Assembly (NCBI GenBank): GCA_937890485.1
Contig: CALBXN010000040.1
Location: 1-49,665, forward strand
DNA from: an uncultured Treponema sp.
Lineage (GTDB): Bacteria > Spirochaetota > Spirochaetia > Treponematales > Treponemataceae
Direction of reading: 5' to 3'
Length of the DNA stretch: 49,665 nt
The notes under the pieces were generated by a model. The model saw nothing but the letters and a program-made list of their open reading frames with translations, did no database searches and had not been told where the DNA came from. The position numbers and the translations under genes are program-made. This document shows positions 26,493-34,516 of this stretch, piece after piece (within the stretch, counting starts at the first letter, position 1; each line of letters starts with the position of its first letter).

Positions 26493-27387
26493 CTAAAAAT
26501 TCCTTATTGTCTTGTTCCCATTCTTCTTTGTCTTCTTTTTCAATGTCATAATCTTTAGAACCTGTAATAAGATTAAGAATAGGACGTTTAATTTCTTTAA
26601 CCCATTGAGCGTGAATACCTCTAAAATCTTGATACATACCTTTATCTTTATAATATTCGGCTGGTTCTTCATTCTCCATTAACCAAATATCATATTCTAT
26701 CATTCTCTCAACATCTGTTTTCCTACGTTCGACTTCAAATTTATCAATACCCAAAGCTTTCATCATATCACTTTGTCTTTTAATAGCTTTATCAACATCT
26801 CGACTTTCCCAAATATCTAATTCAGCTAGACATAAGTTTCTATATAACTGCTCTTGAGCAACATCGAGTTCTTTATTATTAACATAAGCAGACCAACGAC
26901 TTTCAAGATATTGTAATTGTTGAATACTTTTATCTTCTCCCCATCTATATCTTAATTCTTTAAGTTCTTCTTGAATAGCTCTTTCAGATTTTTGTATAGA
27001 TGCAATATCCCTAAAGTCTACATCAGTTGCATCAAACCCTTTCCACGCCTCTTTTTCTGCTTTGCTTCTATTAGCTTGGAATCCCATAGTATAATTACCC
27101 CAATAGCTTTTAGCTTTGTATTCTTTAATACGATTCAAATAACTATCGTACATCTTTTTTATAAATGGAACTCCCATATCAGCACACGTATAAAATATAG
27201 CCGCTTCCATATTGCCATATTTTTTTAAATATTCATTTACTAATTGATTAGAACATTCTTTGCAATATGGTTGTACACCATTAGCATGATGAGGGTTTGG
27301 AGATTTGTAAAAATCTTCGATAGGATACATTCTACCACACCCTACACAAAAACTTTCTACAGGTTTTATACTAGTACCTTTTGGCAT
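26485..27387 (-). CDS. Probable terminase small subunit with N-terminal zinc finger
   Basis: A 300-aa protein directly upstream of, and overlapping, the large terminase. The N-terminal ~45 residues hold a zinc finger of C-x2-C...C-x2-C type (FCVGCGRMYPIEDFYKS...PYCKECSNQLVNEYLKKYG), as in HNH-like or recruit-type DNA-binding modules. The rest is helical with a long charged coiled coil (AIQEELKELRYRWGEDKSIQQLQYLE) and an acidic C-terminus. Position, DNA-binding finger and coiled coil suit a small terminase, though it is larger than the usual 100-200 aa. It is the first gene after the terminator at 27,415-27,446, so it likely heads the late operon. Confidence 0.7.
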   Translation of the reverse strand: MPKGTSIKPVESFCVGCGRMYPIEDFYKSPNPHHANGVQPYCKECSNQLVNEYLKKYGNMEAAIFYTCADMGVPFIKKMYDSYLNRIKEYKAKSYWGNYTMGFQANRSKAEKEAWKGFDATDVDFRDIASIQKSERAIQEELKELRYRWGEDKSIQQLQYLESRWSAYVNNKELDVAQEQLYRNLCLAELDIWESRDVDKAIKRQSDMMKALGIDKFEVERRKTDVERMIEYDIWLMENEEPAEYYKDKGMYQDFRGIHAQWVKEIKRPILNLITGSKDYDIEKEDKEEWEQDNKEFLDD

Positions 27388-27414
27388 ATAACCACCCCAT
27401 TCATTCTAAAATTA

Positions 27415-27446
27415 AAAAAGATAACCTTATAAATGGTTATCTTTTT
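27415..27446 (-). terminator. Terminator between the polymerase operon and the late genes
   Basis: Perfect 12-bp stem AAAAAGATAACC / GGTTATCTTTTT with an eight-base loop; U-rich on both strands, so it could work both ways. It overlaps the stop codon of the metallophosphoesterase gene and sits 28 bases before the small-terminase gene. It thus closes the early leftward transcript. Confidence 0.9.
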
Positions 27447-28608
27447 AATCAACGATTATTTCTATAATACATCTATCTTCGTCATATATAATTAAATTCT
27501 GACTAGGTTTAGTAATCTTTCTTAAATTAACAGCATATTCGTCAGACCCCATCAAACTACCATTTACAGTAATATAGATGTTTGAATCATTAATATCTTT
27601 ATATGAATGCGTATGACCTAAATGAATTTCATTAGGAACGCATTTATACATTTTACTAAAATCTTCAATAACTTCATTTACTTTGTCATATTGTCCATGA
27701 GATAAACAAATTACTCTATCGCCTATTTTATATTTAATAAAGTCTAAACCATTAGATGTTAAAATGTTTATATCTTTATCTAACTTTAATTTCAAGAATT
27801 CTGGAATTAACATTTCCATATTCTCTTTATTAATAGATTCTTTTTTATTAGGTATTAATCTACCATGATTTCCTAAAGTTGTTACAACTTTTAAATTCCT
27901 CACATAAGGTTTAAGCTCATTAATAAAATATGACAACATATCTGAAACGATAATAATTTGAGATACCACATCTTCTTCAGATTGAACTCTATTGGAAACA
28001 TTTATTAAACCATGAACCATATCTCCATTGATTTCTACAACTAAATTAGTAATATTATAGTTTAATATATATCTCTTAACCTTATTTAAAAGTTGTTCCA
28101 TTCTTTCTTTAGCAATATCAACAGAATAACAATTCCATTGAGTATCAACTATTGCACCAATATGCCAATCGGAAAGTGCCAAAATTGCATCTTTAGGTTT
28201 TTTATTTTTCTCAACACGCTCTCCATAATGATATAATGGTAATTCATCAAGATTGACAATCTCTGCTTTTAATACATCTATTAAATTTTCAAATCTTGCT
28301 TCGCTTGTTAATTCTTTACGATATTCCCTACGAGCATCTTGATATTTAATTTTTTCTTTATAAACTTCTTTTTTTAACTGTTCTAATCTATCTATTTCAT
28401 CTTGAGTACAATATTCATTCTCAAATTTATTTTGATAATATTTTGCAACAGCATATCCACTATATCGTCCTGCGTTAAAAGATTTTCTTAAAGAATCTGG
28501 ATGAACAGATAAATGTAACTCATCAACCATCTCTTCCCAACTTTTATTATCTATACCCTCAACCTTATCTATTAAAAGCTGAAGTTCATTTTCATACGAC
28601 ACAATCAA
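27445..28608 (-). CDS. Metallophosphoesterase (SbcD/Mre11-like calcineurin fold)
   Basis: A 387-aa protein. Residues ~1-135 form a helical/coiled-coil domain, and ~140-385 a calcineurin-like phosphoesterase with the full motif set: LSDWHIG (Asp147, His149), INGDMVHG (195-200), TLGNHGR (246-250), CLSHGQYDKV and LGHTHSY. Such two-metal enzymes act as nucleases or phosphodiesterases, and phage versions are often annotated as SbcD-like DNA exonucleases. Start could be TTG 28608 or GTG 28602, both close to AAAGGAG. It lies in the early leftward operon with the HU-like and polymerase genes and ends in a terminator, fitting a DNA-processing role. Confidence 0.88.
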   Translation of the reverse strand: MIVSYENELQLLIDKVEGIDNKSWEEMVDELHLSVHPDSLRKSFNAGRYSGYAVAKYYQNKFENEYCTQDEIDRLEQLKKEVYKEKIKYQDARREYRKELTSEARFENLIDVLKAEIVNLDELPLYHYGERVEKNKKPKDAILALSDWHIGAIVDTQWNCYSVDIAKERMEQLLNKVKRYILNYNITNLVVEINGDMVHGLINVSNRVQSEEDVVSQIIIVSDMLSYFINELKPYVRNLKVVTTLGNHGRLIPNKKESINKENMEMLIPEFLKLKLDKDINILTSNGLDFIKYKIGDRVICLSHGQYDKVNEVIEDFSKMYKCVPNEIHLGHTHSYKDINDSNIYITVNGSLMGSDEYAVNLRKITKPSQNLIIYDEDRCIIEIIVD

Positions 28609-29093
28609 GTTCTCCTTTTTAACTGCATTCGACTATCTTTAGCAATATCCTTTATATTTTCACCAGTAGCCTTTTTTCGCTCTAACATTCTACGTATATC
28701 AGTTTTATTTTTCTCAAGCTCTCTTTCTTCAAGTTCTTTTTCAAGTGGAGTTAATCTGCCTTGCTTTTTATTTCTTCGACCCTCTTTGCTAACAATGGCA
28801 TCATTAACATAGTCTTTGAAATTTTGACTTGCAGTAAACTTTGGTAAGTAATGTGGTGGAATATAATATTTTATTCCATCTCTTCCTACACGTTCATATC
28901 CACCTGTTTCAATCAAATAAAACTTTCCAATGTTCTTTAATTTTAGTTCACCATTCAGTCTTACCTCTTCAGAAATTGTAGCCAATAAACCATTATAAAT
29001 TTCTTCCATATGACTTTCAACTGCCTTGTTCTTTATTCCACATCTATTATACCATAGTTGCAAGAACTGTTTATGCTTTAATTGCTTTTTCAT
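28605..29093 (-). CDS. HU/IHF-family DNA-binding protein (divergent)
   Basis: A 162-aa protein whose N-terminal ~100 residues follow the HU pattern: helical dimerisation part (ESHMEEIYNGLLATISEEVRLNGELKLKNIGKFYL), a beta-arm region (GGYERVGRDGIKYYIPPHYLPKFTAS) and FKDYVNDAIV. The C-terminal ~60 residues are basic and charged (RRNKKQGRLTPLEKELEERELEKNK), probably non-specific DNA contact. Next to a second HU-like gene (29094-29426), with the ATG directly after that gene's TAA. The pair may organise phage DNA or help replication, recombination or packaging. Confidence 0.8.
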   Translation of the reverse strand: MKKQLKHKQFLQLWYNRCGIKNKAVESHMEEIYNGLLATISEEVRLNGELKLKNIGKFYLIETGGYERVGRDGIKYYIPPHYLPKFTASQNFKDYVNDAIVSKEGRRNKKQGRLTPLEKELEERELEKNKTDIRRMLERKKATGENIKDIAKDSRMQLKRRT

Positions 29094-29426
29094 TTAAAAC
29101 ACCTTACCCAATGTTTCTTCTTTCATTTCAGCTTTTAAAGCTGGACGAAACCTAAATGCTGGCCTATTAAATGCATCTTGTGCAGGTAAAATCATAGGTT
29201 CTTTTGTTTGAGGATTTACACCATTACGTGGAGGTTTAGCATCCATTTGTATGTTTGTAAATACTCCAATACCAGGTACAGTAACTTCATACCCTGTTAA
29301 TATGGCTTCTTTTAATACTGTATAATAAGCTTCTAAAATTAAACTAACATCTTTTTTATACTTATTAGATTGCAATGCTACTAATCTTTCAAACTCACTT
29401 CTTGTTAAACTTCGCATTACTATCAC
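29094..29426 (-). CDS. HU-family DNA-binding protein
   Basis: A 110-aa protein with clear HU features: helices (LTRSEFERLVALQSNKYKKDVSLILEAYYTVLKEAILTG), the VTVPGIGVFTNIQMDAKPPRNGVNPQTKEPM beta-arm containing the family RNGxNPxT core, and a final strand/helix AFRFRPALKAEMK. HU proteins bend and compact DNA. Ribosome site GAAAGGTGATAG. It is co-transcribed with the RNA polymerase upstream and the longer HU paralogue downstream. Confidence 0.92.
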   Translation of the reverse strand: MIVMRSLTRSEFERLVALQSNKYKKDVSLILEAYYTVLKEAILTGYEVTVPGIGVFTNIQMDAKPPRNGVNPQTKEPMILPAQDAFNRPAFRFRPALKAEMKEETLGKVF

Positions 29427-29551
29427 CTTTCATTCTTTGTATTTCCTTGTATTCAATTTCCTTTACTGTAATATTATGCATTGAAAAAAATAAACATACA
29501 ATCGTTGAAATTTCAACTATTACAGCATTTTGTCTTTCATCCAGAAAATTG

Positions 29552-32131
29552 TTAATACTCTTGTTTTCTCATAAACATTTTCTTGTATTCTCTACGAGCA
29601 ATTGTAGAACATTCTTCACTACAATACTTTTTGTTAACATAGTTAACATCGCTAATTCTTGCCCCACATATAGGACAAATTCTACCTAAAAACATGGTGT
29701 TATGTTGTATGTTCATATAAATCTCTTTACCAAAACATTCCCATAAAGTTTTCTTTATACTATCCTTACGTTGAGTATATAAAAAATATACCAATGTATC
29801 TACAATTGTTTCCTTAGAAAATGGTAATGCTAACAATTTATTTTTAATTTGTTGATAAATATAAGTATCATATTTTTTAGAATTTAAATAATTATTACTA
29901 TCAATAATTTTATAGAATTTATATTTATGAGAATTTAAATAATCATAAGTTTCAGTAATAACTTTATAAGCATCAACATACTCATATGATTTATCATGCA
30001 TTAAAACATGATAATCAAGGTTGCCAATCTTTTTACTAAATTTTATACGTGGCGTTGGTATTATTTCTTCTAAATAATTAACAGCAGTAGGCTTCCATTT
30101 AGTTATTTGATACTCTTCTTTATCTTTTGCATATTTAAAATAATGAGGTAATAAATCTTTAGTATAACTTTTAATAACAACATCTACATCTTTTGGTCGA
30201 ATAGGTTTATATAAAGTTTTAGCATAATCTATAACGCAATTATTTTCCAAACATAACCACTTAACTACATTGATTTCTTTTTGTGTAATATGTCCACTGT
30301 TCCACACCTTAGAAATATTATTGCTAATAATACCTATATTTCCACCTGTATACGCTAACTCAAGTCCATGAAACAAAGTATCTCCATTTAATTCAGTTGG
30401 TTCTGCTTTTCTCATATTATAATATAGTGGTAAGATATCTTGCATATTGCGTTGAGCCAATCTAATCAATTGTTTTTCTTTCACGACAAGACTTTTATCA
30501 CCATCACAATCAAACATTAATATTTTACTAATTAAATCATGACAACTTGTATAAACACATTTAGTATCAAACCATTTATTAATTAAATCATTCTGAACAT
30601 TCTGTCTTATTGCATGTTCTTTATATAAATGTGGAGAACGCAAACAATCAAGTTTATCTCCATCTTTATAAAGACTACAAGCGACTTCTCCATTTCGCAA
30701 CAATCCTTTTGGATTTTCTTCATTAAGAAACAACCATTCACAAAACGCATATAAGTCTGGAGCTAAAAAGCAATACTTGCCATCTATCGCTAACTTTCCT
30801 GCTTTACCCCATTTAACTAAACTGCGCTTAACATCTTTAATGATTTCACGACTATATTTGTCACGCATTAGTTCAGGATAAATTATTAAACTTTTTTGAA
30901 TATAATTAGGGTTAACATTTTCTTCTATTGCTCCAAGCAAACGCATAGTAGTACGATAATCTTGACCAACCTCTTCAATCTCTTTAATGGTTTTTCTTGC
31001 TAATGAACGCATCTCTCTTGGTTTAGCATCAGTCAAAGTTTGAAGCATTTGATAATTTATTCTTGCATTAGGAATAAATTCTTCTTCTTGATTAATACGT
31101 CCTGCTGTACAATTATATTGTTTATAATATTTTTTATATTGTTCCCATGAATCATAATACTTCCACATTTTAAATTGTGATTTTGTAAAAATATATTTAA
31201 TATTTTCTTTATATATATCATGCTTTATACCATATATATCTTTAATCACGCCACAATTACAATTAGGCAGTAATGAATGTTCTTGTATAAATTTTCTAAA
31301 ATCAAACTTTACCAATAAACCTTTTATCCATGGTAAACGTACCATTGTTGTAATTTCATCAAGCATTATGCCACAACCATCCATATGTGGTATCAACACA
31401 TCCATTTGTTGACGAGTTATAGAATAATCTTTATCATCTATATAATCTACTTCTCCATTTACAAATGTTTCAAAATCATCAACTACTATTGCCCTATCTA
31501 TATCAAAGTCTTCCCATTCTTCAGTTGCCGAATTTGCTAACGCATAATAAGCTAAAAATTTATTTACATTAACTCCACCACGTTTATTTATTTCATCAAT
31601 ATTTAAACCACACATCAAAGTTTTTTCATATTTTTTTAAAAGGTCTTCTTTTACTACTACAAATTTTTTTGTTCTTATCTGTCCTGCACTTGCACTAAAT
31701 AAAACATACTTCTGATTATCATATACAAATCCATTCTTTATAATATCTTCTGCTACTTGAAAAAAGTAAACTTGTATAATCATTATATTATCTGTTAATT
31801 CATTTATCTTACATTGAAATGTTCTTGTTAAAAATGATTCAAAAATAGATACAACATTTTTATCGTTAATACATTCTTTTCTTAATTCTCTAATACCACC
31901 TTGTAATCTTGTTTGTTCAAACTGTACATATAACTTTTTCTTATAATATGCAATATATTTATCTATTTTATTTAATTGATGTGTGTATAAAATACTTTCT
32001 TTATTACTTTTAATTTTATTTCGTAAATGATATAATCTTAATAACTTATTATGTATAGCTAATTCGTCTTGATTATAAAAAGATGCAGTGTCTAAAGAAT
32101 AAACATGTATCTGCTTTTCCAATCCCAGCAC
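29552..32131 (-). CDS. RdRP/YonO-like single-subunit RNA polymerase
   Basis: An 859-aa protein starting at GTG 32131, with GGAGG seven bases upstream. It carries the signature of the two-double-psi-barrel RNA polymerases related to eukaryotic RdRP/QDE-1 and phage YonO: SASAGQIRTKKFVVV (146-160, equal to the family's SxSQxR block), VNVNKFLAYYALANSATEEW (187-206), MDGCGIML (250-257), LRSPHLYKEHAI (497-508), the catalytic metal motif FDCDGDKS (DxDGD, 541-545) and GNIGIISNN (597-605). The C-terminus is a zinc finger (Cys819, 822, 837, 841). YonO and crAss-like relatives are DNA-dependent transcriptases. Its place at the head of the leftward operon, after a host-type promoter, suggests it transcribes the late genes. 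Confidence 0.9.
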   Translation of the reverse strand: MLGLEKQIHVYSLDTASFYNQDELAIHNKLLRLYHLRNKIKSNKESILYTHQLNKIDKYIAYYKKKLYVQFEQTRLQGGIRELRKECINDKNVVSIFESFLTRTFQCKINELTDNIMIIQVYFFQVAEDIIKNGFVYDNQKYVLFSASAGQIRTKKFVVVKEDLLKKYEKTLMCGLNIDEINKRGGVNVNKFLAYYALANSATEEWEDFDIDRAIVVDDFETFVNGEVDYIDDKDYSITRQQMDVLIPHMDGCGIMLDEITTMVRLPWIKGLLVKFDFRKFIQEHSLLPNCNCGVIKDIYGIKHDIYKENIKYIFTKSQFKMWKYYDSWEQYKKYYKQYNCTAGRINQEEEFIPNARINYQMLQTLTDAKPREMRSLARKTIKEIEEVGQDYRTTMRLLGAIEENVNPNYIQKSLIIYPELMRDKYSREIIKDVKRSLVKWGKAGKLAIDGKYCFLAPDLYAFCEWLFLNEENPKGLLRNGEVACSLYKDGDKLDCLRSPHLYKEHAIRQNVQNDLINKWFDTKCVYTSCHDLISKILMFDCDGDKSLVVKEKQLIRLAQRNMQDILPLYYNMRKAEPTELNGDTLFHGLELAYTGGNIGIISNNISKVWNSGHITQKEINVVKWLCLENNCVIDYAKTLYKPIRPKDVDVVIKSYTKDLLPHYFKYAKDKEEYQITKWKPTAVNYLEEIIPTPRIKFSKKIGNLDYHVLMHDKSYEYVDAYKVITETYDYLNSHKYKFYKIIDSNNYLNSKKYDTYIYQQIKNKLLALPFSKETIVDTLVYFLYTQRKDSIKKTLWECFGKEIYMNIQHNTMFLGRICPICGARISDVNYVNKKYCSEECSTIARREYKKMFMRKQEY

Positions 32132-32271
32132 GTATCTTCCTCCGATTCAATATATAAATCTTCTTCTAAACAATCATAACAATCTTTCCATTCTTCATAA
32201 ATACTACGTTGAAACTGTGTATTAAATGAGGGGAATTGATTGTAGCTGATTTCAATCCACTTTGTATACAT
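32092..32271 (-). CDS. 59-aa acidic leader protein overlapping the polymerase gene
   Basis: Begins at ATG 32271 and ends in TAG 32092-32094, overlapping the polymerase start by 40 bases in another frame. It is Trp/Tyr-rich and acidic (KWIEISYNQFPSF, EEWKDCYDCLEEDLYIESEEDTCWDW). AAGGAGG lies 11 bases upstream of the ATG. The reading frame also supplies translation over the polymerase ribosome site, so it could couple and set polymerase expression. Function unknown. Confidence 0.6.
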   Translation of the reverse strand: MYTKWIEISYNQFPSFNTQFQRSIYEEWKDCYDCLEEDLYIESEEDTCWDWKSRYMFIL

Positions 32272-32317
32272 TACATTATATTCCTCCTTGATAATTATCT
32301 AACAATCAACTATAGTG

Positions 32318-32346
32318 ATTATACCATAAAATAAAACAAAAATCAA
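32318..32346 (-). promoter_or_regulatory. Leftward early promoter (sigma-70/A type)
   Basis: Minus strand: -35 TTGATT (32341-32346), 17-base spacer, -10 TATAAT (32318-32323). It lies 47 bases before the 59-aa leader gene and drives the polymerase operon from host RNA polymerase. The same TTGATT-N17-TATAAT layout occurs in the divergent rightward promoter. Confidence 0.82.
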
Positions 32347-32410
32347 GTTTTTTATTTAATAATAACAAAAAAACATAAAAACATTTATTAAAATTTGTGA
32401 AACAAAACAA

Positions 32411-32439
32411 TTGATTTTTTGTTGAATTTGTAGTATAAT
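32411..32439 (+). promoter_or_regulatory. Rightward early promoter (sigma-70/A type)
   Basis: Plus strand: -35 TTGATT (32411-32416), 17-base spacer, -10 TATAAT (32434-32439), 37 bases before the first early gene. It mirrors the leftward promoter across a ~65-base AT-rich centre that could hold operator sites. Confidence 0.82.
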
Positions 32440-32475
32440 CTATACATCTTAAAGTATGATGTAAAGGAGTGCAAA

Positions 32476-33162
32476 ATGAATAACTATTTATACAAACATT
32501 ACAAAGGCAAATACAGAGTACTTGCAGATTATGATTGGGACACAAATGATTTCCCACGAGATGAACAAGGAAATATAGATGAAGATTTTAATGACTTTTA
32601 TATTCCTGGTAAAAAGAATATAGAAATTCGACATGCATCTCAAAATGTCTTAGGATGTTATATATTTAGTATTGGACTAGGACGAAATGTTTTAGCTTCA
32701 ATATATGAACAAGAATTAAATAAACAAGCTCCTAAAAAATTAGAAAAAATTGCAGAAGAACTTATTAACAATAATATTATTATTGATATAACATATTATG
32801 ATGGAGAAATATTATTTCTTTTCAAAGCTCCACATCTTGAAGATTGGGATAAGATATTTAAATTAAAAAAGTCTGGCGCTAATATTTCTCCACTGTCTTC
32901 TAAAAATTTACCTAAATCAGATTATACTATTGACAAAGCTGACGAAAAAAGGTATAATGATTTATTGGTTAATTGTGATAAAACACAAAAGATGTTAATA
33001 GCTAAAAGGTCGGTAAATACTATTAGTGAAAAATTAACTAAAAAACAAAAAGCAGAAATGAAGAAACTTAACATGAAACCAAAACAATATATACATTATA
33101 TTGGTCAATGGAATAAACTATTAGATGAAGTTAAAAAGGAGATAAAAAATGTCAATATGTAA
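32476..33162 (+). CDS. Early protein, function unknown
   Basis: A 228-aa first gene of the rightward operon, with AAAGGAG before the ATG. The N-terminus is acidic (YRVLADYDWDTNDFPRDEQGNIDEDFNDFYIPGKKN); the middle is beta-rich (IEIRHASQNVLGCYIFSIG, IIIDITYYDGEILFLFKAPH), and the C-terminus is very basic and helical (KKQKAEMKKLNMKPKQYIHYIGQWNKLLDEVKKEIK). First position suggests an immediate-early function such as host takeover or regulation. No family recognised. Confidence 0.7.
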   Translation: MNNYLYKHYKGKYRVLADYDWDTNDFPRDEQGNIDEDFNDFYIPGKKNIEIRHASQNVLGCYIFSIGLGRNVLASIYEQELNKQAPKKLEKIAEELINNNIIIDITYYDGEILFLFKAPHLEDWDKIFKLKKSGANISPLSSKNLPKSDYTIDKADEKRYNDLLVNCDKTQKMLIAKRSVNTISEKLTKKQKAEMKKLNMKPKQYIHYIGQWNKLLDEVKKEIKNVNM

Positions 33163-33328
33163 ATACTGCGATACTAAATTGGAATTTGATGATTGTGGGG
33201 ATATAGACTTCTTTATAGATGGAGATATAGTTACTCACGACTTTTACATCTGTCCAAAATGTGATAAAAGATACGAGCTTAAAAAATTATATACTTGTGA
33301 TGAAGAACTATTAGAAGAAATAGACTAA
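33149..33328 (+). CDS. Small zinc-finger protein
   Basis: A 59-aa protein starting at ATG 33149 after AAAAAGGAG and overlapping the previous gene by 14 bases. Two CxxC pairs (ICKYCDTK and ICPKCDKR) define a zinc ribbon, with an acidic middle and tail (CDEELLEEID). Likely a small regulatory or nucleic-acid/protein-binding factor. Confidence 0.75.
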   Translation: MSICKYCDTKLEFDDCGDIDFFIDGDIVTHDFYICPKCDKRYELKKLYTCDEELLEEID

Positions 33329-33340
33329 GGAGAACAAATA

Positions 33341-33730
33341 ATGACACAAAACATACCAATTGATTATAATGTTTTTAAATCTATTATAACCCACTCTATG
33401 ATTGAATCAGATTTTTTAGAAGAGCTATATAAGTTAAGACTTGATGATATCCCAAATAAAATATATTCATATCATGATATATTAACATTGCTCTCATTGA
33501 TATTTAAAGATGATTATGAAATTTTATTTATATGGATATATGATAATAATTATGGCAGAGAAATACGTACTAATATTATATATCAAAATAAATCTGTTCA
33601 AAGCATATCAGATATATATCAAGTTTTATTAAAGATGTATAATAAAGAAATTAATGCTAATGATATTATAATATCTCCAAAAGTAGGTGATGACTTATCG
33701 CAGATAGACGAATGTTTTCAAAAAGAATAA
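33341..33730 (+). CDS. Early protein, function unknown
   Basis: A 129-aa, mostly helical, acidic protein (DYNVFKSIITHSMIESDFLEELYKLRLDD, SYHDILTLLSLIFKDDYEILFIWIYDNN). It overlaps the start of the replisome-organizer-like gene by 19 bases, and lies downstream of AAGGAGAAC. Coupled translation suggests a replication-associated role, but no family is recognised. Confidence 0.65.
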   Translation: MTQNIPIDYNVFKSIITHSMIESDFLEELYKLRLDDIPNKIYSYHDILTLLSLIFKDDYEILFIWIYDNNYGREIRTNIIYQNKSVQSISDIYQVLLKMYNKEINANDIIISPKVGDDLSQIDECFQKE

Positions 33731-34041
33731 TTGAGAGCGATGAATTCCTTGAGCTAAAAAAATCTTCACAATGTCTTTATTTTCATTTATGTATGTATGC
33801 TGATGATGATGGTTTTATAAACAATGCAAGAACAATAATGCGTGGTATAGGAGCAACTCAATCAGATTTAGATGAACTTAAGCAGTTTAATTATGTACAT
33901 GAATTTGATAGTGGTGTGATTTTAATTATGCATTGGAAAGTTCATAACTATATACAAAAAGATAGATATAGACCCACATCGTGTGTTGATGAAAAAAATA
34001 TGGTGGAACTTGTTTATAATTCAGCTTATGTACTAAAATAA
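33712..34041 (+). CDS. Replisome-organizer-like protein, winged-helix N-terminal domain only
   Basis: A 109-aa protein matching the N-terminal domain of phage replication initiators of the replisome-organizer type: MFSKRIIESDEFLEL...QCLYFHLCMYADDDGFINNARTIMRGIGAT, then IMHWKVHNYIQKDRYRPTS. Complete family members continue for 150-200 more residues with a low-complexity linker and a DnaD-like helicase-loading domain. Here the frame stops, and the following DNA still has the GTTAGAGTTAG repeat composition of such linkers. It may be a natural short initiator or a truncated gene. In the family, the origin lies in or next to the gene. No strong ribosome site; coupled to the upstream gene. Confidence 0.8.
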   Translation: MFSKRIIESDEFLELKKSSQCLYFHLCMYADDDGFINNARTIMRGIGATQSDLDELKQFNYVHEFDSGVILIMHWKVHNYIQKDRYRPTSCVDEKNMVELVYNSAYVLK

Positions 34042-34083
34042 AAACATTGTATCCATAGTATAATATAGGTTATAGTTAGAGTA

Positions 34084-34125
34084 AGAGTTAGTATAGAGTT
34101 AGAGTTAGAGTTAGTATAGAGTTAG
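34084..34125. repeat. Iteron-like direct repeats
   Basis: AGAGTTAGTATAGAGTTAG occurs twice (34084-34102 and 34107-34125; 23-base period) within a longer GTTAGAG-rich tract. Repeats just after a replication-initiator gene suggest iterons of a replication origin, or a decayed linker of that gene. Confidence 0.75.
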
Positions 34126-34132
34126 GTTAATA

Positions 34133-34151
34133 TATGTCTCGCAGAGACATA
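34133..34151. repeat. Perfect inverted repeat near the candidate origin
   Basis: TATGTCTC-GCA-GAGACATA, an 8-bp perfect hairpin directly after the iteron-like repeats. There is no T-run behind it, so a terminator is unlikely; a site for an initiator or a regulator is more plausible. Confidence 0.7.
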
Positions 34152-34212
34152 AACTTACGATTAATAAAAACCCACAGTTAATAAAAAATCCCATAACGGA
34201 AAGGAGAACTGA

Positions 34213-34449
34213 ATGATAATGGCTGACAACGTAAATCATCCTGCACATTATAATACAGGAACTATAGAAGTAATAAATTATATTAAAGATAAATTAAATT
34301 ATGATGAATTTACTGGATATCTTACAGGTAATATAATTAAATATATATCAAGATATAAACATAAGAATGGATTAGAAGATTTAAAGAAAGCTCAATGGTA
34401 TCTTAATTATCTTATCAATTATATGGAAGAAACAAATATTGTTAAATAA
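34213..34449 (+). CDS. DUF3310 family protein
   Basis: A 78-aa protein with the DUF3310 signature NHPAHYNTGTIEVINYIKDKL...FTGYLTGNIIKYISRYKHKNGLEDLKKAQWYLNYL. The family is widespread in phage early regions, sometimes called nucleotide-kinase-like, with function unproven. Ribosome site AAAGGAGAAC precedes the ATG. It ends before a hairpin and a new promoter. Confidence 0.9.
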   Translation: MIMADNVNHPAHYNTGTIEVINYIKDKLNYDEFTGYLTGNIIKYISRYKHKNGLEDLKKAQWYLNYLINYMEETNIVK

Positions 34450-34459
34450 ATAACTATTA

Positions 34460-34488
34460 TTGATTTATTATAGTTATTATGTTATAAT
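34460..34488 (+). promoter_or_regulatory. Internal early promoter
   Basis: TTGATT (34460-34465), 17-base spacer, TATAAT (34483-34488), 28 bases before the endonuclease-V-like gene. The spacer overlaps an inverted repeat ATAACTAT...ATAGTTAT (34450-34477 region), which could act as an operator or terminator of the preceding gene. Confidence 0.75.
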
Positions 34489-34516
34489 AAATAAAAAAAA
34501 TGAGTGAGGTATAATT

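Noticed and set aside
29427..29551. Short minus-strand frame between the polymerase and HU genes
   Set aside because: An open frame (FLDERQ...KFNKK) exists but has no start with a ribosome site, and is only ~28 aa from its first ATG.
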